Counted from the first letter of the stretch, positions 1-6,550 are shown. The stretch: DNA of 10,047 nucleotides from Betaproteobacteria bacterium (GCA_947467405.1 CANIIN010000056.1:1-10047); one strand, 5' to 3'. A program made the numbers and translations. Notes: generated from the sequence alone by a model not told the origin.

Positions 1-1
1 A

Positions 2-1390
2 ATCGTGGATTTGGAAAAGCCGTATGGTGTGATTGTCCAGTACGGCGGTCAGACCCCACTCAAGCTGGCACTGGATCTGGAAGCGAATGGCGTTCCCATC
101 GTCGGTACCTCGCCGGACATGATCGATGCCGCCGAAGACCGCGAGCGTTTCCAGAAGCTGCTGCACAAGCTGAAATTGAAGCAGCCGCCCAACCGCACGG
201 CGCGCAACGAAACCGATGCACTGACGCTGGCGCTGGAAATCGGCTATCCGCTGGTGGTGCGCCCGAGCTATGTGCTGGGCGGCCGCGCCATGGAAATCGT
301 TCACGATCAACGCGACCTCGAGCGCTACATGCGCGAGGCGGTGAAGGTGTCGAATGATTCGCCCGTGCTGCTGGACCGCTTCCTGAACGACGCCATCGAA
401 GTCGACGTGGATGCCGTGTCCGACGGCAAGCAGGTGATCGTCGCCGGCATCATGGAACACATCGAGCAGGCCGGCGTGCACTCCGGCGATTCGGCCTGTT
501 CGTTGCCGGCGTTCTCGCTGAGCGCCCACCTGGAGCGCGAACTGCGCCGCCAGACCGTGGCGCTGGCCAAGGGCCTGAAGGTCATCGGCCTGATGAATAT
601 CCAGTTCGCCATCCAGCGCGACGTGGTTTATGTGCTGGAAGTGAATCCGCGTGCCTCGCGCACCGTGCCTTTCGTATCGAAGGCCACCGGCCTGCAATGG
701 GCGAAGATCGCGGCGCGCTGCATGGCCGGCCAGACGCTGGCGCAGCAGGGCGTGACGAAGGAAGTGATTCCGCCATACTTTTCGGTGAAGGAGGCGGTGT
801 TCCCCTTCATCAAGTTCCCGGGCGTGGACACCATCCTCGGACCGGAAATGAAGTCCACCGGCGAAGTGATGGGCGTGGGCTATACCTTTGGCGAGGCGTT
901 CGTGAAGTCGCAGCTGGCTGCCGGCGTGAAATTGCCGAAGTCGGGACAGGCGTTCATCAGCGTGCGTGACGGCGACAAGGTTGCCGCCGTGGAAGTCGGT
1001 CGCGAACTGGTCGAGCTGGGCTTCAAGCTGGTGGCAACGCGTGGCACGGCGGCGGTGCTGTCGGCGCATGGCCTGCCTGTCGCGACCGTGAACAAGGTGG
1101 CCGACGGCCGTCCGCACGTGGTCGACATGATCAAGAATGGCGACGTGACCCTGATCATCAACACGGTCGAGGAAACGCGCAAGGCGGTATCCGATTCACG
1201 CTCCATCCGCGTGTCCGCGCTGGCGCAGCGTGTCACCTATTACACGACCATGGCCGGCGCGCGCGCTGCCTGTGCGGGCATGCGCCATGTGGCGACGCTG
1301 GTGCCGTATGACCTGCAGACCCTGCATGCCGGCTTGCCCGGAGCGGACCCGTCGCGCACGCCAAAGCGCGATGGTTCTGTGGTAACTTAA
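2..1390 (+). CDS. carB: Carbamoyl-phosphate synthase large subunit, C-terminal part (5' end outside window)
   Basis: This is the last 462 or so codons of CarB, roughly the final 43% of a family whose E. coli member has 1073 residues. The large subunit makes carbamoyl phosphate from ammonia (supplied by CarA from glutamine), bicarbonate and two ATP, feeding pyrimidine and arginine synthesis in the cytoplasm. The fragment opens just before the second ATP-grasp domain (GVIVQYGGQTPLKLA). It contains the nucleotide-binding stretch VVRPSYVLGGRAMEIV, the motif IMEHIEQAGVHSGDS and the metal/ATP-site segment LEVNPRASRTVPFVSKATG. It ends with the MGS-like allosteric domain (ATRGTAAVL, then GDVTLIINT), which in E. 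coli binds UMP and ornithine. The C-terminal tail after LQTLHAGLPG is about 15 residues of unremarkable polar sequence. The reading frame is open to the left edge with no start, so the gene continues upstream, presumably next to carA. greA follows after 165 bp on the same strand. The identification is near certain. Confidence 0.98.
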   Translation: MVDLEKPYGVIVQYGGQTPLKLALDLEANGVPIVGTSPDMIDAAEDRERFQKLLHKLKLKQPPNRTARNETDALTLALEIGYPLVVRPSYVLGGRAMEIVHDQRDLERYMREAVKVSNDSPVLLDRFLNDAIEVDVDAVSDGKQVIVAGIMEHIEQAGVHSGDSACSLPAFSLSAHLERELRRQTVALAKGLKVIGLMNIQFAIQRDVVYVLEVNPRASRTVPFVSKATGLQWAKIAARCMAGQTLAQQGVTKEVIPPYFSVKEAVFPFIKFPGVDTILGPEMKSTGEVMGVGYTFGEAFVKSQLAAGVKLPKSGQAFISVRDGDKVAAVEVGRELVELGFKLVATRGTAAVLSAHGLPVATVNKVADGRPHVVDMIKNGDVTLIINTVEETRKAVSDSRSIRVSALAQRVTYYTTMAGARAACAGMRHVATLVPYDLQTLHAGLPGADPSRTPKRDGSVVT

Positions 1391-1408
1391 TCCTCGTTTG
1401 ATTCGGTG

Positions 1409-1448
1409 GACGGTGCAGGGTCAGTTCGCACCGTCGCCGCCAGTTTTT
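1409..1448 (+). terminator. Possible terminator or stem-loop after carB
   Basis: A perfect 8-bp inverted repeat, GACGGTGC (1409-1416) and GCACCGTC (1428-1435), flanks an 11-nt loop 18 nt after the carB stop. A run of five T lies at 1444-1448. The 8-nt gap between stem and T run is too long for a textbook intrinsic terminator, so this may instead be an RNA-stabilising 3' structure or a weak, leaky terminator that lets carB transcripts reach greA. Confidence 0.35.
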
Positions 1449-1555
1449 CCGACGATTCATCCCGGCGCTTGCCTGGCCTTCCGCCCACTTGACAACCCCA
1501 CTGACGAACTGTGCCGCAGCAGCGGTCGGCGTCACGTTTTATCTGGATTACGCTC

Positions 1556-2029
1556 ATGGCTAAAACACCTGTCACCGTTGTCGGCGTGGAAATGCTGCGG
1601 ACCGAACTGCATCGTTTGAAGACGGTTGACCGTCCCGCGACGATTGCCGCCATTGCCGAAGCCCGCTCGCACGGTGACCTGTCCGAAAACGCGGAATATG
1701 ACGCGGCCAAGGAGCGCCAGGGTTTCATCGAAGGCCGCATCGCGGATGTCGAGTTCAAGCTGTCCAACATCCAGATCATCGATCCGAAACTGCTGGATAC
1801 CGACGGCCGCTGCGTATTTGGCGCGACGGTCAAGATGGAGGAGTCGGGCGGCGAAGCCGTGACCTATCAGATCGTTGGCGATGACGAGGCCGACATCAAG
1901 CGGGGCAAGATTTCCATCTCATCGCCGATTGCACGCGCGCTGATCGGCAAGTACGCCGGTGATGTGGTCGACGTGCAGACGCCCGGTGGGATCCGTCAGT
2001 ACGAAATTCTCGACGTCCGTTACGAGTAG
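1556..2029 (+). CDS. greA: Transcription elongation factor GreA
   Basis: GreA enters the RNA polymerase secondary channel and stimulates cleavage of the 3' end of backtracked RNA, rescuing stalled complexes. The 157-residue product matches the family length (E. coli 158). The N-terminal coiled coil covers about residues 1-75, and its tip GDLSENAEY carries the two acidic residues D41 and E44, the positions that act in catalysis in E. coli GreA. The C-terminal FKBP-like domain includes VGDDEADIKRGKISISSPIARALIGK and ends in QYEILDVRYE. I chose the ATG at 1556 because MAKTPVTVVGVEMLRTEL aligns with the usual GreA N-terminus. An open frame extends upstream to 1511 but would add 15 atypical residues. 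The ribosome site is weak (GGA at 1545-1547). The gene lies 165 bp after carB and faces yhbY tail to tail. It could be read from carB or from its own promoter, and I see no convincing promoter. Confidence 0.98.
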   Translation: MAKTPVTVVGVEMLRTELHRLKTVDRPATIAAIAEARSHGDLSENAEYDAAKERQGFIEGRIADVEFKLSNIQIIDPKLLDTDGRCVFGATVKMEESGGEAVTYQIVGDDEADIKRGKISISSPIARALIGKYAGDVVDVQTPGGIRQYEILDVRYE

Positions 2030-2050
2030 AAGCGATCGTGGCGCAAAGGG

Positions 2051-2068
2051 GCGCAGGGGATGCTGCGC
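2051..2068. terminator. Stem-loop between convergent greA and yhbY
   Basis: GCGCAG (2051-2056) and CTGCGC (2063-2068) form a 6-bp stem with the loop GGGATG inside the 53-bp convergent gap. AGGG (2047-2050) and CCCT (2071-2074) could extend it across a short bulge. The position suits a shared terminator for two convergent genes, but neither strand has a proper T run (only three T on the minus-strand side), so this is inferred mainly from location. Confidence 0.3.
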
Positions 2069-2082
2069 TGCCCTGGGTTGAT

Positions 2083-2730
2083 TTAGCGTCCGCTGCGGCG
2101 TTTGGTGCTGTGGCGCGAGCTGGGACTGGCGGTCGGGCGTCCGCGCGGACGTGCGCGCGGGGCAGCTTCGGTGCGGTCTATTGCACGCTCGGCGCGCGTG
2201 CTTTCAGTCGACGAACGTCCGGTGCGGGCGCCGCCGGTGCCGGTCGAGCGGCCCGCTGGACGCGCAGGGCGCGCTGCGCCGCTGCCGTAGGGACGGCGCG
2301 CAGCTGGCTTGTCCGTGTCTGAACTGCCGGAACGGCGCGGATCGAACAGGCCTTTGCGTATCGGCGTATCGCGGCGTGTGGCTGAATCCTTGTCCGGGCG
2401 CCGGGGGGAGCGAGCCTGGCGTGGCTTGCGCGGCGCAATGATGACCGGTTTTTCTTCCGGTGGACTCATTTTGAAGATAACCAGGATCTTGCCGATATGC
2501 TGTACGGGCTCTGCGCCCGTCTGGGTGCAGATTTCGAGCAGTGCCGCGGCGCGCGCGTTGCGGTCGTCTCCGGTCACGCGGATCTTGATCAGTTCGTGGC
2601 TCTTCAGCGCGCGGTTGATTTCCGCGATGACAGAAGGAGTGAGCCCGTCATTGCCGATCATGACGACCGGCTTGAGTGAATGGGCGCGGGCTTTCAGCTC
2701 GCGGCGATCGGAGGTTGTCAGATTTTTCAT
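2083..2730 (-). CDS. yhbY: YhbY-family RNA-binding protein (CRM domain) with long basic C-terminal tail
   Basis: Residues 1-91 form a CRM (CRS1-YhbY) domain that matches E. coli YhbY almost position for position: MKNLTTSDRRELKARAHSLKP against MNLSTKQ..LAHPLKP. It has the conserved GNDG loop (GxxG, about residues 26-29) and the end IGKILVIFK. E. coli YhbY associates with pre-50S ribosomal particles. E. coli YhbY stops at 97 residues, but this protein goes on for about 124 more that are rich in Arg, Ser, Pro, Gly and Thr, strongly basic and surely disordered. I chose the ATG at 2730 because it aligns with the E. coli start. An ATG at 2739 would add only three residues. Neither has a Shine-Dalgarno sequence. 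The gene is divergent from rlmE across 69 bp and convergent with greA. A role in ribosome maturation is known for the family; a function for the tail is unknown. Confidence 0.93.
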   Translation of the reverse strand: MKNLTTSDRRELKARAHSLKPVVMIGNDGLTPSVIAEINRALKSHELIKIRVTGDDRNARAAALLEICTQTGAEPVQHIGKILVIFKMSPPEEKPVIIAPRKPRQARSPRRPDKDSATRRDTPIRKGLFDPRRSGSSDTDKPAARRPYGSGAARPARPAGRSTGTGGARTGRSSTESTRAERAIDRTEAAPRARPRGRPTASPSSRHSTKRRSGR

Positions 2731-2737
2731 CGGGCGC

Positions 2738-2743
2738 ATTCTA
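2738..2743 (-). promoter_or_regulatory. Candidate -10 element for yhbY (TAGAAT)
   Basis: On the minus strand the hexamer TAGAAT (5 of 6 to TATAAT) ends 7 nt before the ATG at 2730. With a 17-nt spacer, the -35 position holds GGGACT (3 of 6 to TTGACA). If used, transcription would begin at or within a base or two of the start codon, giving a leaderless mRNA, which would explain the absence of a ribosome-binding site. The ATG at 2739 overlaps this hexamer and would then not be transcribed. Confidence 0.3.
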
Positions 2744-2799
2744 ACAGCCGCGCCCCGAGTAGTCCCTTTGTCTTTGTTTCAGGGCAAGCGAGCCATGCG

Positions 2800-3423
2800 A
2801 TGAGCAAGACCAGCAAAGCCTGGATGCAGGAACACGTCAATGACACCTACGTCAAGCAGGCGCAGGCGCACGGATTCCGTTCGCGTGCGGCCTACAAGCT
2901 GAAGGAAATCGATGAACGCGACCACCTCTTGGCTCCGGGGCAGGTGGTGGTCGATCTGGGAGCCGCGCCGGGTAGCTGGACCCAGGTGATTGCGGGCCGC
3001 GTGGGCGCGTCGGGAAAGGTCATCGGCGTGGACCTGCTCCCGGTTGACCCGATTGCCGGGGCGGAGTTGATTTTGGGCGATTTTCGCGAAGATGTGGTCC
3101 TGGCGGAGGTGGAAAGGGCCCTGGCCGGACGCAAGGTGGACCTTGTGGTTTCGGATATGGCCCCCAACCTATCCGGTATCTCCAGCGCGGATCAGGCGCG
3201 GAGCCTGCATCTTTGCGAGTTGGCGCTGGAATTCTCGTGCAAGCACCTGAAAAAAGGAGGAAATTTCCTGGTCAAGACGTTTCAGGGCGCTGGCTTCAAT
3301 GCCTTCCAGAAGGATTTGCACAAGCACTTCAAGACGGTTACATCACGTAAACCCCAGGCATCGAGGGGGCGCTCCAACGAAATGTATCTGCTAGGCAAGG
3401 GATTGATTGATCCGGCGGAGTGA
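2800..3423 (+). CDS. rlmE: 23S rRNA (uridine-2552-2'-O)-methyltransferase RlmE (FtsJ/RrmJ)
   Basis: RlmE uses S-adenosylmethionine to methylate the ribose of U2552 in the A-loop of 23S rRNA, a late step in 50S assembly. The 207-residue product is close to the E. coli length of 209. The SAM-binding motif is VVDLGAAPGSW (about 50-60). All four catalytic residues of the E. coli enzyme (K38, D124, K164, E199) are present at a constant offset of five: K33 (AAYKL), D119 (VSDMAPN), K159 (FLVKTFQG) and E194 (SNEMYLL). The ATG at 2800 gives the usual MSKTSKAWMQEH start. Longer in-frame starts upstream would run antisense through the start of yhbY and encode nothing family-like. The ribosome site is poor. 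The gene is divergent from yhbY and precedes ftsH by 224 bp. In E. coli rlmE and ftsH form a heat-shock operon; here the gap leaves room for separate control. Confidence 0.98.
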   Translation: MSKTSKAWMQEHVNDTYVKQAQAHGFRSRAAYKLKEIDERDHLLAPGQVVVDLGAAPGSWTQVIAGRVGASGKVIGVDLLPVDPIAGAELILGDFREDVVLAEVERALAGRKVDLVVSDMAPNLSGISSADQARSLHLCELALEFSCKHLKKGGNFLVKTFQGAGFNAFQKDLHKHFKTVTSRKPQASRGRSNEMYLLGKGLIDPAE

Positions 3424-3501
3424 AAGTGGGGGAATCGATTCATCCTGAAGGCGATCGGATCGTGCCGTTTCCGGAGTTGTACTTGATGTTTTGACCGATG
3501 T

Positions 3502-3517
3502 TGTGATCTTTCGCACA
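3502..3517. promoter_or_regulatory. CRP/FNR-family-like dyad upstream of ftsH
   Basis: TGTGA-N6-GCACA matches the CRP half-site pair TGTGA-N6-TCACA at 9 of 10 positions and sits inside a slightly longer dyad, TTGTG-N8-CACAA (3501-3518). It is 131 bp before the ftsH start and 63 bp before the candidate -10 at 3580. A single 10-base match can arise by chance in a 10-kb window, so this is only a candidate. Confidence 0.25.
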
Positions 3518-3521
3518 AGTT

Positions 3522-3547
3522 CCCGTTCTCGCACGGGTTATCGTTTT
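3522..3547 (+). terminator. Weak hairpin downstream of rlmE
   Basis: CCCGT (3522-3526) pairs with ACGGG (3533-3537) around a 6-nt loop, followed by TTATCGTTTT. The stem is only 5 bp and the T run is interrupted, so termination after rlmE would be inefficient at best. It could equally be a chance palindrome. Confidence 0.25.
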
Positions 3548-3579
3548 GTCAGTTTGCTGCAAGTAGCGGATGTACCCGG

Positions 3580-3585
3580 TAGAAT
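3580..3585 (+). promoter_or_regulatory. Candidate -10 hexamer for ftsH
   Basis: TAGAAT lies 62 bp before the ftsH start codon. The spot where a -35 would fall (3557-3562, CTGCAA) matches TTGACA at only 3 positions, and I see no sigma-32 type pair (CTTGAA with CCCCAT). The same hexamer occupies the -10 position of the Pho-box promoter at pstS, which is the main reason to list it. Confidence 0.3.
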
Positions 3586-3635
3586 GAGCCGATCGGAATC
3601 CACCGAATGGTGAGTAGTCGCCGAGTCATCGCGAC

Positions 3636-3642
3636 AAAGGAG
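3636..3642 (+). promoter_or_regulatory. Strong ribosome-binding site fixing the TTG start of ftsH
   Basis: AAAGGAG is followed by 5 nt (TTGGT) and then TTG AAC AAT. It is one of the two best Shine-Dalgarno sequences in the window. It decides the ftsH start, because the first in-frame ATG lies 18 codons further on, inside the first membrane segment. The TTG at 3643 in the spacer is out of frame. Confidence 0.85.
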
Positions 3643-3647
3643 TTGGT

Positions 3648-5528
3648 TTGAACAATCTTTTCAAAAATCTGGCGATCTGGCTGGTCATTGGTCTGGTTCT
3701 CATGACCGTGTTCAATCAGTTCAATTCGCGGCAGGCTGCGCAGTCCCCGATGGAATATTCGCAATTCATCGAGGAAGTGAAGTCCGGGCGCATTGCCAAG
3801 GTGCTGATCGAAGGCCGCGTGCTCAAGGCCACGACCAACGAAGGCAAGCGCGTCACCAGCTATTCGCCCGGCGATATCTGGCTGGTATCCGATCTGCTGA
3901 AGTACGGCGTCAAGATCGAGGCCAAGCCCGAGGAAGAACCGTCCTTCCTGATGAACATCTTCGTGTCGTGGTTCCCGATGCTGCTGCTGATCGGCGTGTG
4001 GGTGTTCTTCATGCGCCAGATGCAGGGCGGCGGCCGCGGCGGCGCCTTCTCGTTTGGCAAGTCGCGGGCGCGCGTACTGGACGAGACCACCAATCCCGTG
4101 ACGTTCGCCGATGTGGCTGGTTGCGAGGAAGCCAAGGAAGAGGTTGCCGAATTGGTGGACTTCCTGCGTGACCCGACCAAGTTCCAGAAGCTGGGCGGCC
4201 GCATTCCCAAGGGTGTGCTGATGGTTGGCTCGCCCGGGACCGGCAAGACCTTGCTGGCGCGTGCCATTGCCGGCGAAGCCAAGGTGCCGTTCTTCTCCAT
4301 CTCGGGTTCCGATTTCGTGGAAATGTTCGTCGGTGTGGGCGCGGCCCGTGTGCGCGACATGTTCGAACAGGCCAAGAAGCAGGCGCCGTGCATCATTTTC
4401 ATTGACGAAATCGATGCGGTGGGTCGCCAGCGCGGTGCCGGACTCGGTGGCGGCAACGACGAGCGCGAACAGACGCTCAACCAGTTGCTGGTGGAGATGG
4501 ACGGTTTCGAAGGCACGGTCGGCGTGATCGTGATCGCCGCCACCAACCGGCCTGACGTACTTGACCCGGCTCTGTTGCGTCCCGGTCGTTTCGACCGTCA
4601 GGTCGTGGTGCCGTTGCCTGATATCCGCGGTCGCGAGCAGATCCTGCTGGTGCACATGCGCAAGGTACCGATGGCCCCTGACGTCAAGGCCGACATCATT
4701 GCGCGTGGTACGCCAGGCATGTCTGGCGCCGATCTGGCGAACCTGGTCAATGAAGCGGCGCTGTTCGCTGCGCGCATGAACAAGCGTCTTGTCGACATGG
4801 ACGACTTCGAGCGCGCCAAGGACAAGATATTCATGGGCGCGGAGCGGCGTTCCATGGTGATGCCGGAGGAAGAGCGCCGGAACACGGCCTACCATGAGTC
4901 CGGTCATGCACTGGTGGCCAAACTGCTGCCCAAGACTGACCCGGTGCACAAGGTCACGATCATTCCGCGTGGCCGTGCCCTGGGCGTGACTATGCAGTTG
5001 CCGACCGAAGATCGCTACAGTCAGGATCGCGATCGTCTGCTCAATACCATCGCCGTGCTGTTTGGCGGACGGATTGCCGAAGAGGTTTTCATGCACCAGA
5101 TGACCACTGGCGCATCCAACGACTTCGAGCGTGCCACCGACCTGGCCCGCCGCATGGTGACCCAGTGGGGCATGTCGGATGAACTCGGGCCGATGGTGTA
5201 CGGAGAGAACGAGGGCGAAGTGTTCCTCGGGCGCTCCGTCACCACGCACAAGAACGTGTCCGAAACGACGATGCAGAAGGTCGATCAGGAGATTCGCCGC
5301 ATCCTTGACCAGCAGTATGGACTGGCACGCAAGCTGATCGAGGACAACCGCGACAAGATGGAGGCCATGACCAAGGCGCTTCTGGAATGGGAAACGCTCG
5401 ATGCCAACCAGTTGGACGACATCATGGCGGGCCTGCCGCCGCGCTCGCCCAAGCCGACCCAGTCGTCGAACCAGCCGCCGAGGAAGGATGGTCCGACCGG
5501 CAGCGCGCAGGAACCTGCCGCGGCCTGA
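3648..5528 (+). CDS. ftsH: ATP-dependent zinc metalloprotease FtsH
   Basis: FtsH is a hexameric inner-membrane AAA+ protease that degrades misfolded membrane proteins and short-lived regulators (in E. coli LpxC and sigma-32). The 626 residues show the full architecture: TM1 (about 7-23), a periplasmic loop (about 25-98), TM2 (about 102-123) and a Gly-rich linker (127-133). The AAA+ module has Walker A GSPGTGKT (194-201), the pore loop MFVG (F227), Walker B IIFIDEID (249-256) and the second region of homology with R311 and R314. The protease domain has HESGH (416-420) and the third zinc ligand D492 in NDFERAT. The C-terminal tail from about 597 is Pro/Ser-rich. Walker A has Ser where E. coli has Pro; I recall the same in other betaproteobacterial FtsH, so it is not a defect. 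The start is TTG with a strong ribosome site. A terminator follows 21 bp after the stop. The longer open frame antisense to it is a shadow. Confidence 0.99.
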   Translation: MNNLFKNLAIWLVIGLVLMTVFNQFNSRQAAQSPMEYSQFIEEVKSGRIAKVLIEGRVLKATTNEGKRVTSYSPGDIWLVSDLLKYGVKIEAKPEEEPSFLMNIFVSWFPMLLLIGVWVFFMRQMQGGGRGGAFSFGKSRARVLDETTNPVTFADVAGCEEAKEEVAELVDFLRDPTKFQKLGGRIPKGVLMVGSPGTGKTLLARAIAGEAKVPFFSISGSDFVEMFVGVGAARVRDMFEQAKKQAPCIIFIDEIDAVGRQRGAGLGGGNDEREQTLNQLLVEMDGFEGTVGVIVIAATNRPDVLDPALLRPGRFDRQVVVPLPDIRGREQILLVHMRKVPMAPDVKADIIARGTPGMSGADLANLVNEAALFAARMNKRLVDMDDFERAKDKIFMGAERRSMVMPEEERRNTAYHESGHALVAKLLPKTDPVHKVTIIPRGRALGVTMQLPTEDRYSQDRDRLLNTIAVLFGGRIAEEVFMHQMTTGASNDFERATDLARRMVTQWGMSDELGPMVYGENEGEVFLGRSVTTHKNVSETTMQKVDQEIRRILDQQYGLARKLIEDNRDKMEAMTKALLEWETLDANQLDDIMAGLPPRSPKPTQSSNQPPRKDGPTGSAQEPAAA

Positions 5529-5549
5529 TCGTTGGATGCCGTCGAGAAG

Positions 5550-5579
5550 GGCCTGGAGCCGATGCTTCAGGCCTTTTTT
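5550..5579 (+). terminator. Intrinsic terminator after ftsH
   Basis: Arms 5550-5559 (GGCCTGGAGC) and 5564-5573 (GCTTCAGGCC) form a 10-bp stem with one G·U pair and the tetraloop CGAT, followed at once by six T (5574-5579). Two A bases just before the stem could pair with the first Ts. This is a textbook rho-independent terminator 21 bp after the ftsH stop and 50 bp before folP. It should end most rlmE/ftsH transcripts here. Confidence 0.88.
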
Positions 5580-5610
5580 GTTTGCGGAGCCCACCCAGTC
5601 CCATTTTTCG

Positions 5611-5628
5611 ATGAAGGCCCGACGCTGA
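5611..5628 (+). other. Five-codon mini-ORF abutting folP
   Basis: ATG AAG GCC CGA CGC TGA encodes MKARR, and its stop ends one base before the GTG start of folP. Such an arrangement can couple translation by termination and re-initiation. There is no clear ribosome site in front of it, and so short a frame often occurs by chance, so it is noted for its position rather than as a proven leader peptide. Confidence 0.2.
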
Positions 5629-5629
5629 C

Positions 5630-6460
5630 GTGAATGCGCAACTTCAATGCGGACGTTTTCGCCTGTCGCTCGACAGGCCCTTGATCATGGGCATCGTGAA
5701 TGTCACGCCGGACTCCTTCTCCGACGGCGGTCTTCACGCTTCTGCCGCCGCGGCCATCGCGCATGCCGAGAAGCTGCTGTCTCAGGGCGCGCACATCCTG
5801 GACATCGGCGGCGAGTCGAGCCGGCCGGGAGCAGAGGGCGTGAGCGTGGAGGAGGAGTTGTTGCGCGTGTTGCCGGTGATCCGCGCCTTGCGTGACTTTC
5901 CGGTGCCAATCGCGGTGGATACGGTCAAGCCCGATGTCATGCGTGCCGCCATCGATGCCGGCGCGTCAATGATCAACGACATCAAGGCGCTGCAGGCTCC
6001 CGGTGCAGTCGACATCGTCGCGGCGAGCGACGCTGCCGTCTGCCTCATGCATATGCAGGGCGAGCCGCGCTCCATGCAATTGAATCCGGCCTATGGCGAC
6101 GTGGTTGGCGAGGTCGGGTCATTTCTGGGGGGGCGCGCCGCCGCGGCGATGGCCGCGGGCATCGGTCGCGAGCGCATCGTGATCGATCCGGGATTCGGAT
6201 TTGGCAAGAGCGTCGATGATAATTTTGATCTGCTGGCCAGATTGGACGACATTTGCCGGTTGGGATTCCCTGTCCTGGCGGGGTTGTCGCGAAAGTCGAT
6301 GCTGGGCGCCGCCACCGGCAAGCCAGTTGGCGACAGGGCGTCGGCCAGCGTTGCAGCCGCCGTGCTGGCGCTGGAACGTGGCGCGACGATCATTCGCGTA
6401 CATGATGTGGCCGAGACAGTCGATGCGCTCGGTGTTTTCAATGCGCTGACGCGGCGTTGA
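5630..6460 (+). CDS. folP: Dihydropteroate synthase
   Basis: FolP joins 6-hydroxymethyl-7,8-dihydropterin diphosphate and p-aminobenzoate to make dihydropteroate in folate synthesis; it is the sulfonamide target. The 276 residues (E. coli 282) form a TIM barrel with every signature present: IMGIVNVTPDSFSDGG (19-34, with N24 and F30), GGESSRPGA (60-68), D97 in VDTVKP, N116 in INDI, LMHMQG (139-144), DPGFGFGK (D186), the SRK loop (K222) and IIRVHDV (R256, H258). The residue matching E. coli T62 is Ser (S64), a common natural variant. The start is GTG at 5630; this gives the usual 15-20 residues before the first motif, and no in-frame ATG occurs until residue 20. A GAAGG at 5613-5617 is rather distant as ribosome site. 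The gene follows an efficient-looking terminator, so it needs read-through or its own promoter, and I could not identify one. glmM is next, 270 bp on. Confidence 0.98.
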   Translation: MNAQLQCGRFRLSLDRPLIMGIVNVTPDSFSDGGLHASAAAAIAHAEKLLSQGAHILDIGGESSRPGAEGVSVEEELLRVLPVIRALRDFPVPIAVDTVKPDVMRAAIDAGASMINDIKALQAPGAVDIVAASDAAVCLMHMQGEPRSMQLNPAYGDVVGEVGSFLGGRAAAAMAAGIGRERIVIDPGFGFGKSVDDNFDLLARLDDICRLGFPVLAGLSRKSMLGAATGKPVGDRASASVAAAVLALERGATIIRVHDVAETVDALGVFNALTRR

Positions 6461-6528
6461 AGTTCGGCTGGAAGTGCCGGACCGAGTTGGGTGGGGTAGC
6501 GTCCTCCCGCTGATCTTGCAAAAACGGT

Positions 6529-6550
6529 CGCCACGCTATCCGGCGTGGCG
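6529..6550. repeat. Perfect inverted repeat downstream of folP
   Basis: CGCCACGC (6529-6536) and GCGTGGCG (6543-6550) form an 8-bp stem around the loop TATCCG, 69 bp after the folP stop. On the plus strand no T run follows. On the minus strand the stem is followed by ACCG and then five T, but no minus-strand gene ends here. It may be a factor-independent pause, an mRNA 3' stabiliser or a protein site. Confidence 0.4.

Noticed and set aside
1489..1517. TTGACA at 1489-1494 as a greA promoter
   Set aside because: The -35 hexamer is perfect, but the positions 16-18 nt downstream hold GC-rich sequence with no -10 resemblance.
1511..1555. An upstream start for greA at 1511
   Set aside because: It would be a GTG adding 15 residues before the normal GreA N-terminus, with no ribosome site.
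2038..2803. Overlapping plus-strand open frames across the yhbY region (for example 2038-2322 and 2309-2803)
   Set aside because: The minus-strand frame encodes a recognisable CRM domain. The plus-strand frames are Arg/Ala/Gly-rich with no family features and overlap each other.
4225..4248. The Ser in FtsH Walker A (GSPGTGKT rather than GPPGTGKT) as a defect
   Set aside because: The catalytic Lys and Thr are intact and, from memory, Ser at this position occurs in other betaproteobacterial FtsH proteins.
3549..5594. A 681-codon open frame antisense to ftsH, longer than ftsH itself
   Set aside because: It mirrors ftsH codon structure in GC-rich DNA, is rich in His, Leu, Val and Arg without domains, and has no ribosome site. 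Its existence follows from the wobble bias of ftsH on the other strand.
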